Shown here: positions 1-9,597 of the stretch, one piece after another
Layout of the letters: each line of letters opens with the position of its first letter
How positions within the stretch are numbered: position 1 is the stretch's first letter
From: Thalassotalea piscium
Lineage (GTDB): Bacteria; Pseudomonadota; Gammaproteobacteria; Enterobacterales; Alteromonadaceae
Length of the DNA: 64,000 nt
Reading direction: 5' to 3'
Assembly: GCF_030295935.1 (NCBI RefSeq)
Contig: NZ_AP027362.1
Span: 2,232,001-2,296,000, forward strand
Notes under the pieces: generated by a model
The model's input: only the letters and a program-made list of their open reading frames with translations
Database searches by the model: none
Told to the model about the DNA's origin: nothing
Made by a program: the position numbers and the translations under genes

Positions 1-3000
1 CGCCAGTTAAGTGACTCGCCATTTCCATCGCAATCTTATTATGACTAATATAAACAAATTGTACTGTTTGTGACATTTCTCTTACTAGATTACAAAACCG
101 TCCCACATTTGCATCATCGAGTGGTGCATCAACTTCATCTAACATGCAAAAGGGCGCAGGGTTTAAACGAAATATTGCAAACACCAATGATAAAGCGGTT
201 AACGCTTTTTCTCCACCAGATAATAAATGAATTGTACTATTTTTTTTACCCGGAGGTCTTGCCATTATTGTTACACCTGTTTCTAGTAAGTCTTCTCCGG
301 TGAGGGTTAAATATGCTTGCCCTCCTCCAAACACCTTAGGAAACAATTGCTGTAAGTCTATGTTTACTTGATCGAAGGTTGCTTTAAACTTCTGACGGCT
401 TTCTCGATCAATTTTTGCTATCGCTGATTCTAACGTTGAAATGGCAAGATTTAAATCCTCATCTTGCTGATCTAAGTAATTTTTGCGTGTTAGTTGGCTA
501 TTATATTCATCAATTGCTGCTAAATTAATCGGTCCTAGTTGCCCTATATCTTTTGCTAAGCGAATAATTTGTGCCTGCCATTGACTTTCTGTAGCATTTT
601 GCGGAATATTCTGTTTTACACTCTCTAAATGCTGACCCATTTCTATTATTTGCTCGTGTGCATTTTCAGCTTTTAATCGAGCACTTTCATGATTTAAGTT
701 CAATTGATTTAATGCTACATTCAATTGCTCTAGTTGCTTTAACTTTTGTTGTTGTAGCTGTTCATTCTGCTCCAGTTGCTGCTCTAACGTTATCACTTGT
801 TGATGCAGTGCCGTTATCTTTTCTTCAACGCTTCCTAGTTCTGTTAACCAAGATTGCAATTGATGTTCATCTTCAATAAATGGCGCTGTATTATCTTCTA
901 ATAACTGATGATTAGCTTGCTGTTGCTCAGTAAGCTGATTAATAGTGTCGTGGTAGCGTTCAACGTTAATTTGACCATGTTGATACTGTTGCTTAGATTG
1001 TTCTATTAACAGCTCTAATGCGTGTTTTTTTTGTTGAAACAACTGCACAGTTTGCTGCAACTCTTTTACTTGTATTTGTAACTGCTCATTTTTTTCTGCA
1101 AGTGCTTTATCGTCAGTTAATCTTTCGTCGTATTTAGCGTTATTAAATTGATCACTCTGGCTTTGTTCTTGTAAATGTTCTGCTAATAGCTGTTGTTCTT
1201 TATTTAAGAGTAACGTTAAAGATAAACGCTCTTGTATTAACTCATCTTGTTGTTTGCTTACTTGTTGTTGACGCTGAAGTGTTAACGCCTGCTGCTGCTC
1301 TTGATCTGTAATTTGTTGTTGTAAAGATTTTAGTTTTACTTCATCTTTCGTAATTGTCGATTTCGTTTGGGTGATAGTATCTGTTTGTACTTGCTGTATT
1401 AACAATAGTCCTTCAAGCGACGACTCTTGCTCTGACAGCTTCTTTTTAAGTTGTAAAAGCTTTTCTTGCTGTTGAAAGAAGCCCTGCTCTGTTGAGAGCG
1501 CTCCTTTGTATAAAAAGTCGTGTCCTATCCAAGTACCATCTGAACAAACAACACTTTGGTGCGGTTTCAAGCTTGCTATACGTTCTTTTGCTTCACTATA
1601 ATTTTCTGCTAAATAGACCTGACTCAGAATTGAATAAAGAACGGAATTATCTTCGTTTTTAAGGCTAACTTTCGTCGCAAGTGTATTACCAACATCACTA
1701 TTAGTTTTACTTTCATTTTTTGGTTCAGCGTACTTAATTAACCTAATAATCTCAGGGGTGCTTTCTGTATTCTCGGTAACCAAGCTAATTGGCCATTCAT
1801 TGAGGTTGCCAATCAACATATCGGCCTTTAACGCTTCAGCTAACACTGTTTCAACCGCGTGTTCCCAACCCGCTGTTACACTAATACGACTACTCAATGA
1901 CTGTTGCCCTTGCTGTAACGCTTGCAACCAATCCTGTTGTATTTTTTGCCATTGTTGTTTATGGGCTTGTTGAACTTCAAGTTCGTTAATATTCTGTTTA
2001 AGTAACTCAATTACACCTTGCAACTGTCCGTGTTCAATACTTCCTGAATGAGTATTGTGCTGCAGTTCACTGAGCTCTTGTTTATGCTGTTCGATTTTTT
2101 CTTGTAATAAATGCGCAGTATCTAGCAAAGTGGATAACTCTATAGCTTCTGAACTGTCTAAGTTTACATTTTGCTGTTCAAGTTTAGTTAAACGCGAATT
2201 TAACACCGTTATTTGCGCTTGAAGATGCTCAATACGAGACTCATGCTGCTGCAGTTTTTTACTATCAGCCAAGCGCTTTTCATTATGTACTTGCTGAGCA
2301 CTTAGTGTTAATTGCCATTGTGTTTGAACTTGTTGCTGCTCTTTACTGACAATGTCTAGGTTGATTTGCGCTGCTTGTAATTTTTCAATTATTTGTGCAT
2401 GTTCTGGCTGGTTTTGGTTTAATTGCTCGCGGTATTGCTCAAGATTACTTTGCGCTGCCGTTAATGCCGATTGCGCATTAGTAAGCTGCTGCTGGTTTAA
2501 CCCCTGATCAATTTTTATTTTTTGTTGCTGTTGCTGAAAGTGTTTAATACGCTGCTCTGCCGCGGCAACTTTTTGTGCTAAATGAAGTTTTTCTTGTTGA
2601 TAATTTTGTAATTGTTCATTAACAGACTTTAGTTGTTGTTTAATAGCAACTAAGCCAAAGTGTTGGTCTTGTTGATGTTGCTCAACTTGGCAAATTTTTT
2701 CTGCAACTTTCTGATGCTCCTGTTGAGTGTCTATGCATTGTTGATTAAACTTTTCCCACTTTATAAAAGCTAATTCAGCTTTATATTTACGCTCTTGCGT
2801 TTTCAGTGTTTTAAATCGAGTTGCTGCTTCTGCTTGCTGGTGCAAATGTTCAATTTGTTGACCTAATTCGAAACGAATATCGGTTAATCTTTCTAAGTTT
2901 TCGCGTGTATGTCGAATTCTATTTTCAGTGTCTCTTCGTCGTTCTTTATATTTGGAAATACCCGCAGCTTCTTCAATAAAAACTCGAAGTTCGTGTGGTT

Positions 3001-3466
3001 TTGACTCAATTAAGCGAGAAATAGTACCTTGTTCAATTATCGCATAGCTTCTAGGTCCTAAACCCGTCCCTAAAAATATATCTGTGATATCACGACGGCG
3101 ACATTTAGTACCATTGAGGTAGTAGGTGTTTTGGCTGTCTCGATTAACTACTCGTCTAATTGAAACTTCATTGCGATCAGCCATACTGCCATCTAGCCGG
3201 CCAGATATGTTATCAAAAACAAGTTCAACACTTGCTTGGCCCACAGCTTTACGTGTATTAGCACCATTAAATATAACATCAGTCATAGCATCGCCACGCA
3301 AGTTTTTAGCCGAGCTTTCGCCCAACACCCACCGCACAGCATCGATTATATTAGATTTTCCACAACCATTAGGGCCAACAATAGCAGTCATATCATGTTC
3401 AAACGATACTTTAGTTTGATCAACAAATGATTTAAATCCCGCTAATTTAATATGCTTCAGTCGCAT
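1..3466 (-). CDS. smc: Chromosome segregation ATPase SMC (3' end outside window)
   Basis: Structural maintenance of chromosomes protein, the ATPase of the SMC-ScpAB complex that organises and segregates the nucleoid. About 1155 codons are visible, reading open to the window edge; the family is usually around 1140-1180 residues, so only a short C-terminal tail is missing. Seen: an N-terminal Walker A GPNGCGKSN at about residues 31-39, a very long Gln/Leu-rich coiled coil broken by a globular hinge near the middle, then the ABC signature LLSGGEK (about 1081-1087) and Walker B CMLDEVDAPLDD (about 1107-1118). The start is the ATG at 3466 (MRLKHIKLAGFKSF). It is divergent from cysZ. SMC rather than MukB fits Alteromonadales and argues against Enterobacterales or Vibrionales. 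Confidence 0.97.
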   Translation of the reverse strand, partial: MRLKHIKLAGFKSFVDQTKVSFEHDMTAIVGPNGCGKSNIIDAVRWVLGESSAKNLRGDAMTDVIFNGANTRKAVGQASVELVFDNISGRLDGSMADRNEVSIRRVVNRDSQNTYYLNGTKCRRRDITDIFLGTGLGPRSYAIIEQGTISRLIESKPHELRVFIEEAAGISKYKERRRDTENRIRHTRENLERLTDIRFELGQQIEHLHQQAEAATRFKTLKTQERKYKAELAFIKWEKFNQQCIDTQQEHQKVAEKICQVEQHQQDQHFGLVAIKQQLKSVNEQLQNYQQEKLHLAQKVAAAEQRIKHFQQQQQKIKIDQGLNQQQLTNAQSALTAAQSNLEQYREQLNQNQPEHAQIIEKLQAAQINLDIVSKEQQQVQTQWQLTLSAQQVHNEKRLADSKKLQQHESRIEHLQAQITVLNSRLTKLEQQNVNLDSSEAIELSTLLDTAHLLQEKIEQHKQELSELQHNTHSGSIEHGQLQGVIELLKQNINELEVQQAHKQQWQKIQQDWLQALQQGQQSLSSRISVTAGWEHAVETVLAEALKADMLIGNLNEWPISLVTENTESTPEIIRLIKYAEPKNESKTNSDVGNTLATKVSLKNEDNSVLYSILSQVYLAENYSEAKERIASLKPHQSVVCSDGTWIGHDFLYKGALSTEQGFFQQQEKLLQLKKKLSEQESSLEGLLLIQQVQTDTITQTKSTITKDEVKLKSLQQQITDQEQQQALTLQRQQQVSKQQDELIQERLSLTLLLNKEQQLLAEHLQEQSQSDQFNNAKYDERLTDDKALAEKNEQLQIQVKELQQTVQLFQQKKHALELLIEQSKQQYQHGQINVERYHDTINQLTEQQQANHQLLEDNTAPFIEDEHQLQSWLTELGSVEEKITALHQQVITLEQQLEQNEQLQQQKLKQLEQLNVALNQLNLNHESARLKAENAHEQIIEMGQHLESVKQNIPQNATESQWQAQIIRLAKDIGQLGPINLAAIDEYNSQLTRKNYLDQQDEDLNLAISTLESAIAKIDRESRQKFKATFDQVNIDLQQLFPKVFGGGQAYLTLTGEDLLETGVTIMARPPGKKNSTIHLLSGGEKALTALSLVFAIFRLNPAPFCMLDEVDAPLDDANVGRFCNLVREMSQTVQFVYISHNKIAMEMASHLTG

Positions 3467-3677
3467 AAAATTAGATAACTCTCGCTTAAATGGTAAATAG
3501 TGAAAAGAAACATCACTCTAGCAGAAATAATAGGGCTTTGTAACAATAAGTCGCTGTTCAATAGCGCTCAATGTTTTTATAATCAAGTTAGGTTGATATT
3601 GCTGTCTAACTTAGATACTGCAATCAATATTCAACACACCCTTGCTTATCACGATTATCATGGAGAAATAGTAAACA

Positions 3678-4403
3678 ATGCTTGCAAACAGTGGTGCCGG
3701 TTATTTTTTTAAAGGCTTTGAACTAATAAGGATGAAAGGAATAAGACGCTTTGTGTTTATTCCATTAATTATTAATTTAGTGTTATTTTCAGTTGCTTTT
3801 TATTATCTCTTTTTAGAGTTACAAACCTACATGGACGCTATTGAAGCTTGGTTACCAGAATGGCTTTCTTGGTTAAGTGTAGTGATATGGCCAGTCGCCG
3901 TATTATTTATCTTAGTGATGTTCTCATTTATTTTTAGTTCCGTTGCAAACTGGTTAGCAGCACCTTTTAACGGTTTATTGTCTGAAAAAATGGAAGCTCT
4001 CTTAACAAATGAACAACCACCATCAGGAAATGCATTTGAGATAGTTAAAGATATTCCAAGAACCTTAAGCAGAGAATGGTGTAAATTTCGTTATTATATA
4101 CCTAGAGCAATTGGCTTTTTGCTGCTGTATTGGATATTGCCTGTCATTGGACAAATTTTATGGTTTTTATTTTTAGCCTGGATGATGGCTATTCAATATA
4201 AAGATTACCCTTTTGATAATCATAAAGTTAACTTTGATGAAATGAAAAATGCGCTGCAAGAACGTAAAGGCTTAAGTTATAGTTTTGGTATTATTACTGC
4301 GTTGTTTTCAATGTTACCCATTGTGAACTTAGTTGTTATGCCTGTTGCCATTTGTGGCGCTACTGCCCTTTGGGTAGATCACTACCGAAGTCATTATCGC
4401 TAA
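3678..4403 (+). CDS. cysZ: Sulfate transporter CysZ
   Basis: Inner-membrane protein of the CysZ/EI24 family (241 aa), linked in enterobacteria to sulfate uptake for cysteine synthesis. The start region GAGYFFKGFELI followed by RRFVFIPLIINLVLF is typical of CysZ. Hydrophobic segments lie near residues 25-45, 65-95, 145-175 and 205-230. A GGAG lies about a dozen bases before the ATG, and a hairpin follows the stop codon. Divergent transcription from smc is a familiar arrangement in gammaproteobacteria. Family assignment is firm; sulfate as substrate is inferred from the family. Confidence 0.92.
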   Translation: MLANSGAGYFFKGFELIRMKGIRRFVFIPLIINLVLFSVAFYYLFLELQTYMDAIEAWLPEWLSWLSVVIWPVAVLFILVMFSFIFSSVANWLAAPFNGLLSEKMEALLTNEQPPSGNAFEIVKDIPRTLSREWCKFRYYIPRAIGFLLLYWILPVIGQILWFLFLAWMMAIQYKDYPFDNHKVNFDEMKNALQERKGLSYSFGIITALFSMLPIVNLVVMPVAICGATALWVDHYRSHYR

Positions 4404-4418
4404 TTTATTAACGATAAA

Positions 4419-4446
4419 AAAGGGAGCTTAACTAGCTCCCTTTAAT
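4419..4446 (+). terminator. Terminator hairpin after cysZ
   Basis: AAAGGGAGCT and AGCTCCCTTT form a perfect 10-bp stem (4419-4428 / 4434-4443) around TAACT, 15 bases after the cysZ stop. The T run is short, so strength is uncertain. The F1 element A starts 30 bases further on. Confidence 0.75.
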
Positions 4447-4473
4447 GTTTATTCAAGCGATGTGTAATTAACT

Positions 4474-4753
4474 AACCTGAACTTTGGATAATGGATGTAA
4501 GTAAAAAACATATAAATGTCATTTGTTACAATACTGTAAATTGCTTCTTTATAAATACTAAGTGCATGTTTACTACCAAGGCTATAAGTTTTGTGTGAAT
4601 CAAGGCTGATTTGTGTACCTAATAGCCGGCTATTAGTAGCAAATTAACGGTTTTTAGTTTCAGACAAAACCAAGTACCTACGTCCATGCAGGCAACGCAG
4701 ATACCCATAAAAATCATAGCTTTGGTGTACTTAGCTTATCCCGAATTCAGGTT
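4474..4753. repeat. MITE-like element F1, copy A (280 bp)
   Basis: Non-coding inverted-repeat element. Left end AACCTGAACTTTGGATAATG, right end CTTATCCCGAATTCAGGTT, flanked by the 4-bp direct repeat AACT (4470-4473 and 4754-4757). It contains a palindrome, CTAATAGCCGGCTATTAG, and a block reading CCTACGTCCATGCAGG. Copies C and F are exactly the same length. The right end supplies two bases of the gltX stop codon (TAA at 4754-4752). It fills most of the cysZ-gltX gap, and no terminator of gltX's own is visible. Confidence 0.88.
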
Positions 4754-6164
4754 AACTATTAGCAACACGTTCAGCGATAGCCGCAAGTGCCATATCGATT
4801 CGAGCTAATACTTTCTCTTTTGGTAATAGTTCAAGTGTTATATCGAGTGAAGGAGAATTACCAGCACCAGTTGTAGCAACTCGTAATGGCATACCTACTT
4901 TACCCATACCAAGCGATAACTCTTCAGCAGTCGCATTAATTGCCGCGTGAATAGCCTCTGCTTTCCATTCAGTAAGTTCAGCTAATTTAACTTTAACAAC
5001 TTCTAGTGGTTGTTGTGCCACCGGACGTAAGTGTTTTTTCAGTGCGTTGGCGTCAAACTCAGTAAAATCTTCAAAAAAGTAGCGTGATATTTCAGCCATT
5101 TCTTTTAATGTTTTTACGCGGTCTGCCTGTACTTGCACAATCGCTTCAAGCGACGGGCCAGTTTCAGTATTAATACCTTGTTCAGCCATATGCCACGCCA
5201 AATGTTCAGCCACGTAACTCGGTGCTAATGTTTTCATGTAATGCTGGTTTACCCAGATTAATTTTTCAGTATTAAAGCCTGATGGTGCACGATTGCAATC
5301 TTTTAAATCGAATAGCTCAATCATTTCTTCACGAGAGAAAATTTCTTGATCGCCATGTGACCAACCTAAACGTACTAAATAATTTAGAAGTGCTTCTGGT
5401 AAATAACCATCATCACGATACTGCATAACACTAACCGCACCATGACGTTTTGACAAACGCTTACCATCATCACCTAAAATCATTGGAATATGAGCATATT
5501 GCGGAATTTCTGCACCTAGTGCAGCTAAAATGTTAATTTGCTTGGGGGTGTTACTTACATGGTCATCACCACGCACTACATGTGTCACTTCCATATCCCA
5601 GTCATCAACAACTACGGTTAAATTATAAGTTGGTGTGCCATCTGAGCGAGCAATAATTAAATCATCTAATTCTTCATTTGAAATAGTAATGTCACCCTTA
5701 ACTACATCGTGAATAACCACATCGCCGTCAAGTGGGTTTTTAAAGCGAATTACATAAGGTTTGTCGCTCGGATAATCAGTGCGATCACGCCAATAACCAT
5801 TGTATTTTTCTTTTTCGCCTTTAGCACGTGCTTCTTCACGCATTGCCTCTACTTCTTCAGCAGTACTGTAACAACGATAAGCATGCCCTGACTCAACCAG
5901 TTGTGCAATAACCTCTTTATAACGGTCGAATCGTTCCGTTTGAAAGAATGGTCCTTGTGTCCATTCAAGGTTTAACCAGTTCATACCGTCCATTATCGCA
6001 TCTACAGACGCTTGGGTAGAGCGCTCTATATCTGTGTCTTCAATTCTTAAAATAAATTGGCCTTTGTTTTTCTGTGCATATAACCAACTATAAAGTGCGG
6101 TGCGAGCACCACCTACATGTAAATATCCCGTTGGGCTAGGTGCAAATCGCGTTGTTAAACTCAT
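4752..6164 (-). CDS. gltX: Glutamate--tRNA ligase
   Basis: Class I aminoacyl-tRNA synthetase charging tRNA-Glu (470 aa, normal length for the bacterial enzyme). Seen: the HIGH-type signature in [15 protein letters not shown] (residues 7-21), the RIEDTD motif (about 40-45), the KMSKS-type signature KRLSKR (235-240) and an all-helical anticodon-binding C-terminus. The start is the ATG at 6164. The stop codon is formed at the junction with F1 element A, so the extreme C-terminus (RVANS) may have been altered by that insertion. Confidence 0.97.
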   Translation of the reverse strand: MSLTTRFAPSPTGYLHVGGARTALYSWLYAQKNKGQFILRIEDTDIERSTQASVDAIMDGMNWLNLEWTQGPFFQTERFDRYKEVIAQLVESGHAYRCYSTAEEVEAMREEARAKGEKEKYNGYWRDRTDYPSDKPYVIRFKNPLDGDVVIHDVVKGDITISNEELDDLIIARSDGTPTYNLTVVVDDWDMEVTHVVRGDDHVSNTPKQINILAALGAEIPQYAHIPMILGDDGKRLSKRHGAVSVMQYRDDGYLPEALLNYLVRLGWSHGDQEIFSREEMIELFDLKDCNRAPSGFNTEKLIWVNQHYMKTLAPSYVAEHLAWHMAEQGINTETGPSLEAIVQVQADRVKTLKEMAEISRYFFEDFTEFDANALKKHLRPVAQQPLEVVKVKLAELTEWKAEAIHAAINATAEELSLGMGKVGMPLRVATTGAGNSPSLDITLELLPKEKVLARIDMALAAIAERVANS

Positions 6165-6197
6165 ATAACTCTCTCAATAAATAGAGGCGACCTGTTA

Positions 6198-6458
6198 GGG
6201 GCTGTTGCTCTTTCATTTTATAGCTTTGTTGCTCAAGAATAAGGGGCAATCGAAGCGCTTAAAGTAATATTTGGTTGGCCCAAATACACATTAAGCAACA
6301 AAGAGTGCCACTTTTCAAGGCAACCCAAAGGTCTATGGCTATTTTTCAACCTAACTACGTTAAAAATAGTTAAGGTAAAATAACTACACCTCACTATTTT
6401 TCCTCGTTATCTTAAAAATAACCTATAACAGAGCCTAAAAGGAAAGATCAACAACGCC
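6198..6458. repeat. Degenerate F3-like inverted-repeat element
   Basis: The 554 bases between gltX and the tRNAs contain imperfect inverted ends, GGGGCTGTTGCTCTTTC on the left and GGAAAGATCAACAACGCC on the right (about 13 of 18 positions pair). The pair is flanked by TA on both sides (6196-6197, 6459-6460). Length (261 bp) and ends resemble family F3, but the interior does not match the good copies. Read as a diverged relative. Apart from this and the tRNA promoter, nothing else was recognised in the gap. Confidence 0.4.
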
Positions 6459-6638
6459 TAGAAACAGATCAAATAAATTAGGGAATAAAATTGCGCACTA
6501 TTTTATCAGGCTATCGAATTGAATACATCCTTTGAATTAATTAATAAGAGAAAAAGATTACAAAACAATCAGGATGTTGAAAAATAAAGCAGTCGAACAT
6601 AATAACGATAAAAAACATCAAAAAAGTCATTGTTTTGG

Positions 6639-6666
6639 TTGACAGCTTTTTCGTTCCCCCTATAAT
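6639..6666 (+). promoter_or_regulatory. sigma70 promoter of the tRNA-Val array
   Basis: TTGACA (6639-6644) and TATAAT (6661-6666), 16 bases apart, both perfect consensus hexamers. They are followed by a C-rich stretch, acgcccc, of the kind seen as a discriminator at stable-RNA promoters. The first tRNA begins 52 bases after the -10 box. Confidence 0.85.
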
Positions 6667-6718
6667 ACGCCCCACTGAATAACACTCTACTACAGAGAAT
6701 ATTTAGTGATATAGAGAC

Positions 6719-6794
6719 GGACGATTAGCTCAGTTGGGAGAGCACCGCCCTTACAAGGCGGGGGTCACTGGTTCAAGCCCAGTATCGTCCACCA
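6719..6794 (+). tRNA. tRNA-Val (UAC), copy 1
   Basis: A 76-nt cloverleaf with CCA encoded. The acceptor GGACGAT pairs with ATCGTCC, the D arm is GCTCAGTTGGGAGAGC, the anticodon stem-loop CCGCC-CTTACAA-GGCGG has anticodon TAC, and the T arm contains GGTTCAAGCC. Identical to copies 2 and 3. Confidence 0.97.
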
Positions 6795-6846
6795 CTTCTG
6801 TTAATAACTTAAGTGTAGGTAGACAATTTAGCGATTGTGGAATGAA

Positions 6847-6918
6847 TAAAAGGTCGAATACCTTCTACTCTTTACCACCCACGCCGAATCACTGGTTCAA
6901 GCCCAGTATCGTCCACCA
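6847..6918 (+). other. 3'-half remnant of tRNA-Val with repeated spacer
   Basis: Bases 6889-6918 repeat exactly the last 30 nt of the tRNA-Val genes (T arm, acceptor 3' strand, CCA) without any 5' half, D arm or anticodon. They follow a block reading AGGTCGAATACCTTCTACTC and TTTACCACCCACGCCG, which recurs in slightly changed form at about 7190-7227. It cannot fold as a tRNA and is best read as a recombination product between array members. Confidence 0.8.
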
Positions 6919-6958
6919 ATTTTTATTTTTTTAAAAATTATTCTCTATCAAAATGATT

Positions 6959-7034
6959 GGACGATTAGCTCAGTTGGGAGAGCACCGCCCTTACAAGGCG
7001 GGGGTCACTGGTTCAAGCCCAGTATCGTCCACCA
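6959..7034 (+). tRNA. tRNA-Val (UAC), copy 2
   Basis: Identical in sequence to the first tRNA-Val gene; anticodon TAC; CCA encoded. The 40-nt spacer to copy 3 (ATTTTTGTTTTTTTATAAATT...) closely resembles the spacer before this copy, showing that a tRNA-plus-spacer unit was duplicated. Confidence 0.97.
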
Positions 7035-7074
7035 ATTTTTGTTTTTTTATAAATTATTATTTATCACAATGATT

Positions 7075-7150
7075 GGACGATTAGCTCAGTTGGGAGAGCA
7101 CCGCCCTTACAAGGCGGGGGTCACTGGTTCAAGCCCAGTATCGTCCACCA
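7075..7150 (+). tRNA. tRNA-Val (UAC), copy 3
   Basis: Third identical 76-nt tRNA-Val(UAC) with encoded CCA, presumably co-transcribed from the promoter at 6639-6666. Confidence 0.97.
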
Positions 7151-7322
7151 CTCCTTATTCATATAAAAAATTTTAAAATTAAATTAATAAGGTCGAGCAC
7201 CTTCTACCCTTTACCACCCGCGCCGTATCACTATTTCAAGCCCAGTATCGTCCACCACTCCTTATTCATATAAAAAATTTTAAAATTAAATTAATAAGGT
7301 CGAGCACCTTCTGCCCTTTAAC
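7121..7322 (+). repeat. 107-bp tandem duplication carrying a second tRNA-Val 3' remnant
   Basis: The end of tRNA copy 3 and its downstream sequence are repeated with a period of 107 bp (TCGTCCACCA at 7141 and again at 7248). The second unit starts with a 30-nt tRNA 3' remnant (7228-7257, two mismatches in the T stem: ACTATT for ACTGGT). It then repeats CTCCTTATTCATATAAAAAA and what follows, and decays after about 7322. No tRNA can form from the remnant. Confidence 0.8.
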
Positions 7323-7338
7323 TTTCGACCTCTCACTT

Positions 7339-7989
7339 TTATAGTGGATTAGAGATACCTGCTACGATTGAATAGATATGATGCTTTAATACTCGTTTCA
7401 TTTGTTCAAACGCTAGCACTAACTCAGACTTGTCATGTATCAGCATTGCTTTTTTTTCTAACTGTAAAACTAGTGCAAAAGTAAGTTCTGCACTTTCTAT
7501 CGGTGTTGGCGCACCAATAGCCTCGAACAACTCGACAATTTTGTCTACTTCATCTTGCCAAGTTTTTAATAACAAACTACTTAATTGCAGACTTCTTAAT
7601 GCCTCGTTATGAAAAGCTAATTCAATTTTTCTATCTTCAGAGTTATCAAAGATTTGATTTCTTAGGTAAATTTCAGCGTCTAGGTATAGTTTATTAGCGA
7701 GTTCATTAGAGGGGATTTTTTCTTTTGTAAAGTGTGCTACATCAGCTTCAATTGAAGCAAAGTGTGGATTTTTTCTGACATCTATTTTTTTGTGCCAATA
7801 GACAAAAGTTGAACTTATTAGATCTTCAATACTTTTGAAGTGATAAGTAGTCGAACCTAAAGAAACAACAGCTTCCGCAGCTACAGCTCTGTGCCTTACC
7901 CCTCTCATACCACTTTTTTTTATCACTTCAAGTGTTGCAAGTAATATTCGTTCCTTAGCATTTTGCTTAGCTTTTGAAGTTTTGGGCAT
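7339..7989 (-). CDS. TetR/AcrR-family transcriptional regulator
   Basis: A 216-aa DNA-binding repressor of TetR type. The N-terminal helix-turn-helix is visible as ERILLATLEVIKKSG followed by VRHRAVAAEA and SLGSTTYHFKSIEDL (about residues 13-60). The helical C-terminal half would bind an unknown ligand. It is transcribed away from the oxidase/racemase-fold pair starting at 8143, with a 153-bp gap that would hold both promoters, so it probably regulates that pair. This is inferred from position; no operator palindrome was identified with confidence. Confidence 0.85.
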   Translation of the reverse strand: MPKTSKAKQNAKERILLATLEVIKKSGMRGVRHRAVAAEAVVSLGSTTYHFKSIEDLISSTFVYWHKKIDVRKNPHFASIEADVAHFTKEKIPSNELANKLYLDAEIYLRNQIFDNSEDRKIELAFHNEALRSLQLSSLLLKTWQDEVDKIVELFEAIGAPTPIESAELTFALVLQLEKKAMLIHDKSELVLAFEQMKRVLKHHIYSIVAGISNPL

Positions 7990-8142
7990 TATAGTTTAAT
8001 CCATAAATAATATTTTTAAATTATACCGCTAGCTCTTAATAAAAAAAGGTCTTTCGTCAGACAAAAAATAGTCGTACTATAGTACAGTAATTGTTTTTTT
8101 ACATAATATAAAATTAAATTTACTAATTTGAGAGTCCTATTT

Positions 8143-9576
8143 ATGAAGGTTAATCGTCTTAACTTAAACCGCAGAACTATGTTAAAAACGATGACAGCAT
8201 TTGGTGTTGCAAGTACCTTTGGTTTAACCGCTTGCAGTAAAGAAGAAAGTACAGCCCCAACTCAAGCACTTAAAGGAGCCTATGACAAAGACGGGAATGA
8301 GGTGACACCATGGACTAATTGGTCTGGAAATCAAACTTCAACGCCTAATGAACGTTTAGTACCAAAATCTACAGATGAATTATCGTCAATGATCAAAAAC
8401 ACTAACCAACGCATAAGATTGGTAGGTGCTGGTCATTCTTTCTCTGGCCTTGTTCCAACAAATGAAACCTTAATGTCATTAGCATATTTTTACGGTATCT
8501 CTAATATTGATAAAGAAAAAAAGCAATTTGATGTTGCCAGTAATACATTTTTAGCCGGTGTTGGTGAAGAGCTTTGGCAAAATGGTTTAAGCTTGGAAAA
8601 CATGCCTGACATAAATACCCAAACATTTGGCGGTTCAATTGCAACATCAACCCACGGTACTGGCATCAATTATGGTTCAATGTCTTCAACGGTCAAAAAT
8701 ATTGTATTGGTTAATGGTTTAGGCGAAGAAATAAACTGTAATGTAGATGAAAATGCTGAGGTTTTTAATGCTGCTAGAACAAACTTGGGCACACTTGGCG
8801 CCGTAACAACCCTAAAAATTCAGGCCCAAGACAAATATTACTTAAAAGAAACTAGCTGGATGATGGATCTTGAAGAAGGCTTGGCAAAAACAGAACAGTT
8901 GAGAGATGAACACAGACATTTTGAATTATATGCCCTACCACACGCAGATTATATTTTAGGCATAACACTAGATAAGATTGAGCGCAAAGAGTTACTTTCA
9001 AGTACACCTAATACTGGTGATGCTTATGAAACATTCAAAACAATGTCAAAAGTAATAGACACACTACCTTACTTAAGAAGTTTTATTATCAACACTGGCG
9101 CCAGTACGGTTGAAAAAGAAGAAAGAACCGGCCGAAATTATGAGGTATTTGGTAATGTTCGCGATATTCGTTTCAACGAAATGGAATATTCAATTCCTGC
9201 TGAATACGGCGTTGCTTGTTTAAGAGAAATATTATCAACCATTAAAAAGCTTGATATTGATGTAATTTTTCCAATGGAATATCGCTATATTAAAGCAGAT
9301 GATATTTGGCTCAGCCCCTTTTATCAGCGTGATAGTTGCGCTATTAGCTGTCATAATTTTCACGATAAAGATTACAAAAAATATTTCGCTGCTATTGAGC
9401 CAATTTTTTGGAAGTATGATGGACGACCACATTGGGGGAAAATACACACTTTAGCTGCAAAAGAGCAACGTGCTAGATACCCAATGTTTGATCAATTCTT
9501 AAAGGTTAGAAAAGCAATGGATCCTAAAAATATTTTTACTAACGAGCATATCAATAAAGTGCTAGGTTTAAGCTGA
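8143..9576 (+). CDS. Tat-exported FAD-linked oxidase, D-arabinono-1,4-lactone oxidase type
   Basis: About 477 aa. A twin-arginine signal NRRTMLKTMTAF precedes a lipobox-like GLTAC, suggesting Tat export and lipid anchoring. The FAD-binding PCMH domain follows (about 60-230), with VGAGHSFSG, whose His is the usual covalent flavin site in the ALO/alditol-oxidase family. The C-terminal ALO domain carries the family HWxK motif as HWGK near residue 430. Such enzymes oxidise sugar lactones or polyols with O2; the substrate here is unknown. The ATG at 8143 is preferred over the TTG at 8128 because GAGAG lies 8 bases before it. The next gene starts 21 bases after the stop. Confidence 0.85.
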   Translation: MKVNRLNLNRRTMLKTMTAFGVASTFGLTACSKEESTAPTQALKGAYDKDGNEVTPWTNWSGNQTSTPNERLVPKSTDELSSMIKNTNQRIRLVGAGHSFSGLVPTNETLMSLAYFYGISNIDKEKKQFDVASNTFLAGVGEELWQNGLSLENMPDINTQTFGGSIATSTHGTGINYGSMSSTVKNIVLVNGLGEEINCNVDENAEVFNAARTNLGTLGAVTTLKIQAQDKYYLKETSWMMDLEEGLAKTEQLRDEHRHFELYALPHADYILGITLDKIERKELLSSTPNTGDAYETFKTMSKVIDTLPYLRSFIINTGASTVEKEERTGRNYEVFGNVRDIRFNEMEYSIPAEYGVACLREILSTIKKLDIDVIFPMEYRYIKADDIWLSPFYQRDSCAISCHNFHDKDYKKYFAAIEPIFWKYDGRPHWGKIHTLAAKEQRARYPMFDQFLKVRKAMDPKNIFTNEHINKVLGLS

Positions 9577-9597
9577 TCATGTTTTTTGGAGATTAAA

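Noticed and set aside
1758-1973. Several plus-strand open frames inside smc (also at 70, 658 and 3126)
   Set aside because: They are antisense shadows of a long coiled-coil gene whose reading frame is continuous.
3500-3712. 70-codon open frame between smc and cysZ
   Set aside because: It overlaps the cysZ start and has no ribosome site or recognisable protein features; the region should hold the divergent promoters.
6734-6934. Open frame of 66 codons across the tRNA-Val region
   Set aside because: It overlaps a perfect tRNA gene and a tRNA remnant and has no ribosome site.
6719-7257. Regular repeats with spacers, considered as a CRISPR array
   Set aside because: The repeats are 76-nt tRNA genes, the spacers are repeated rather than unique, and no cas gene is present.
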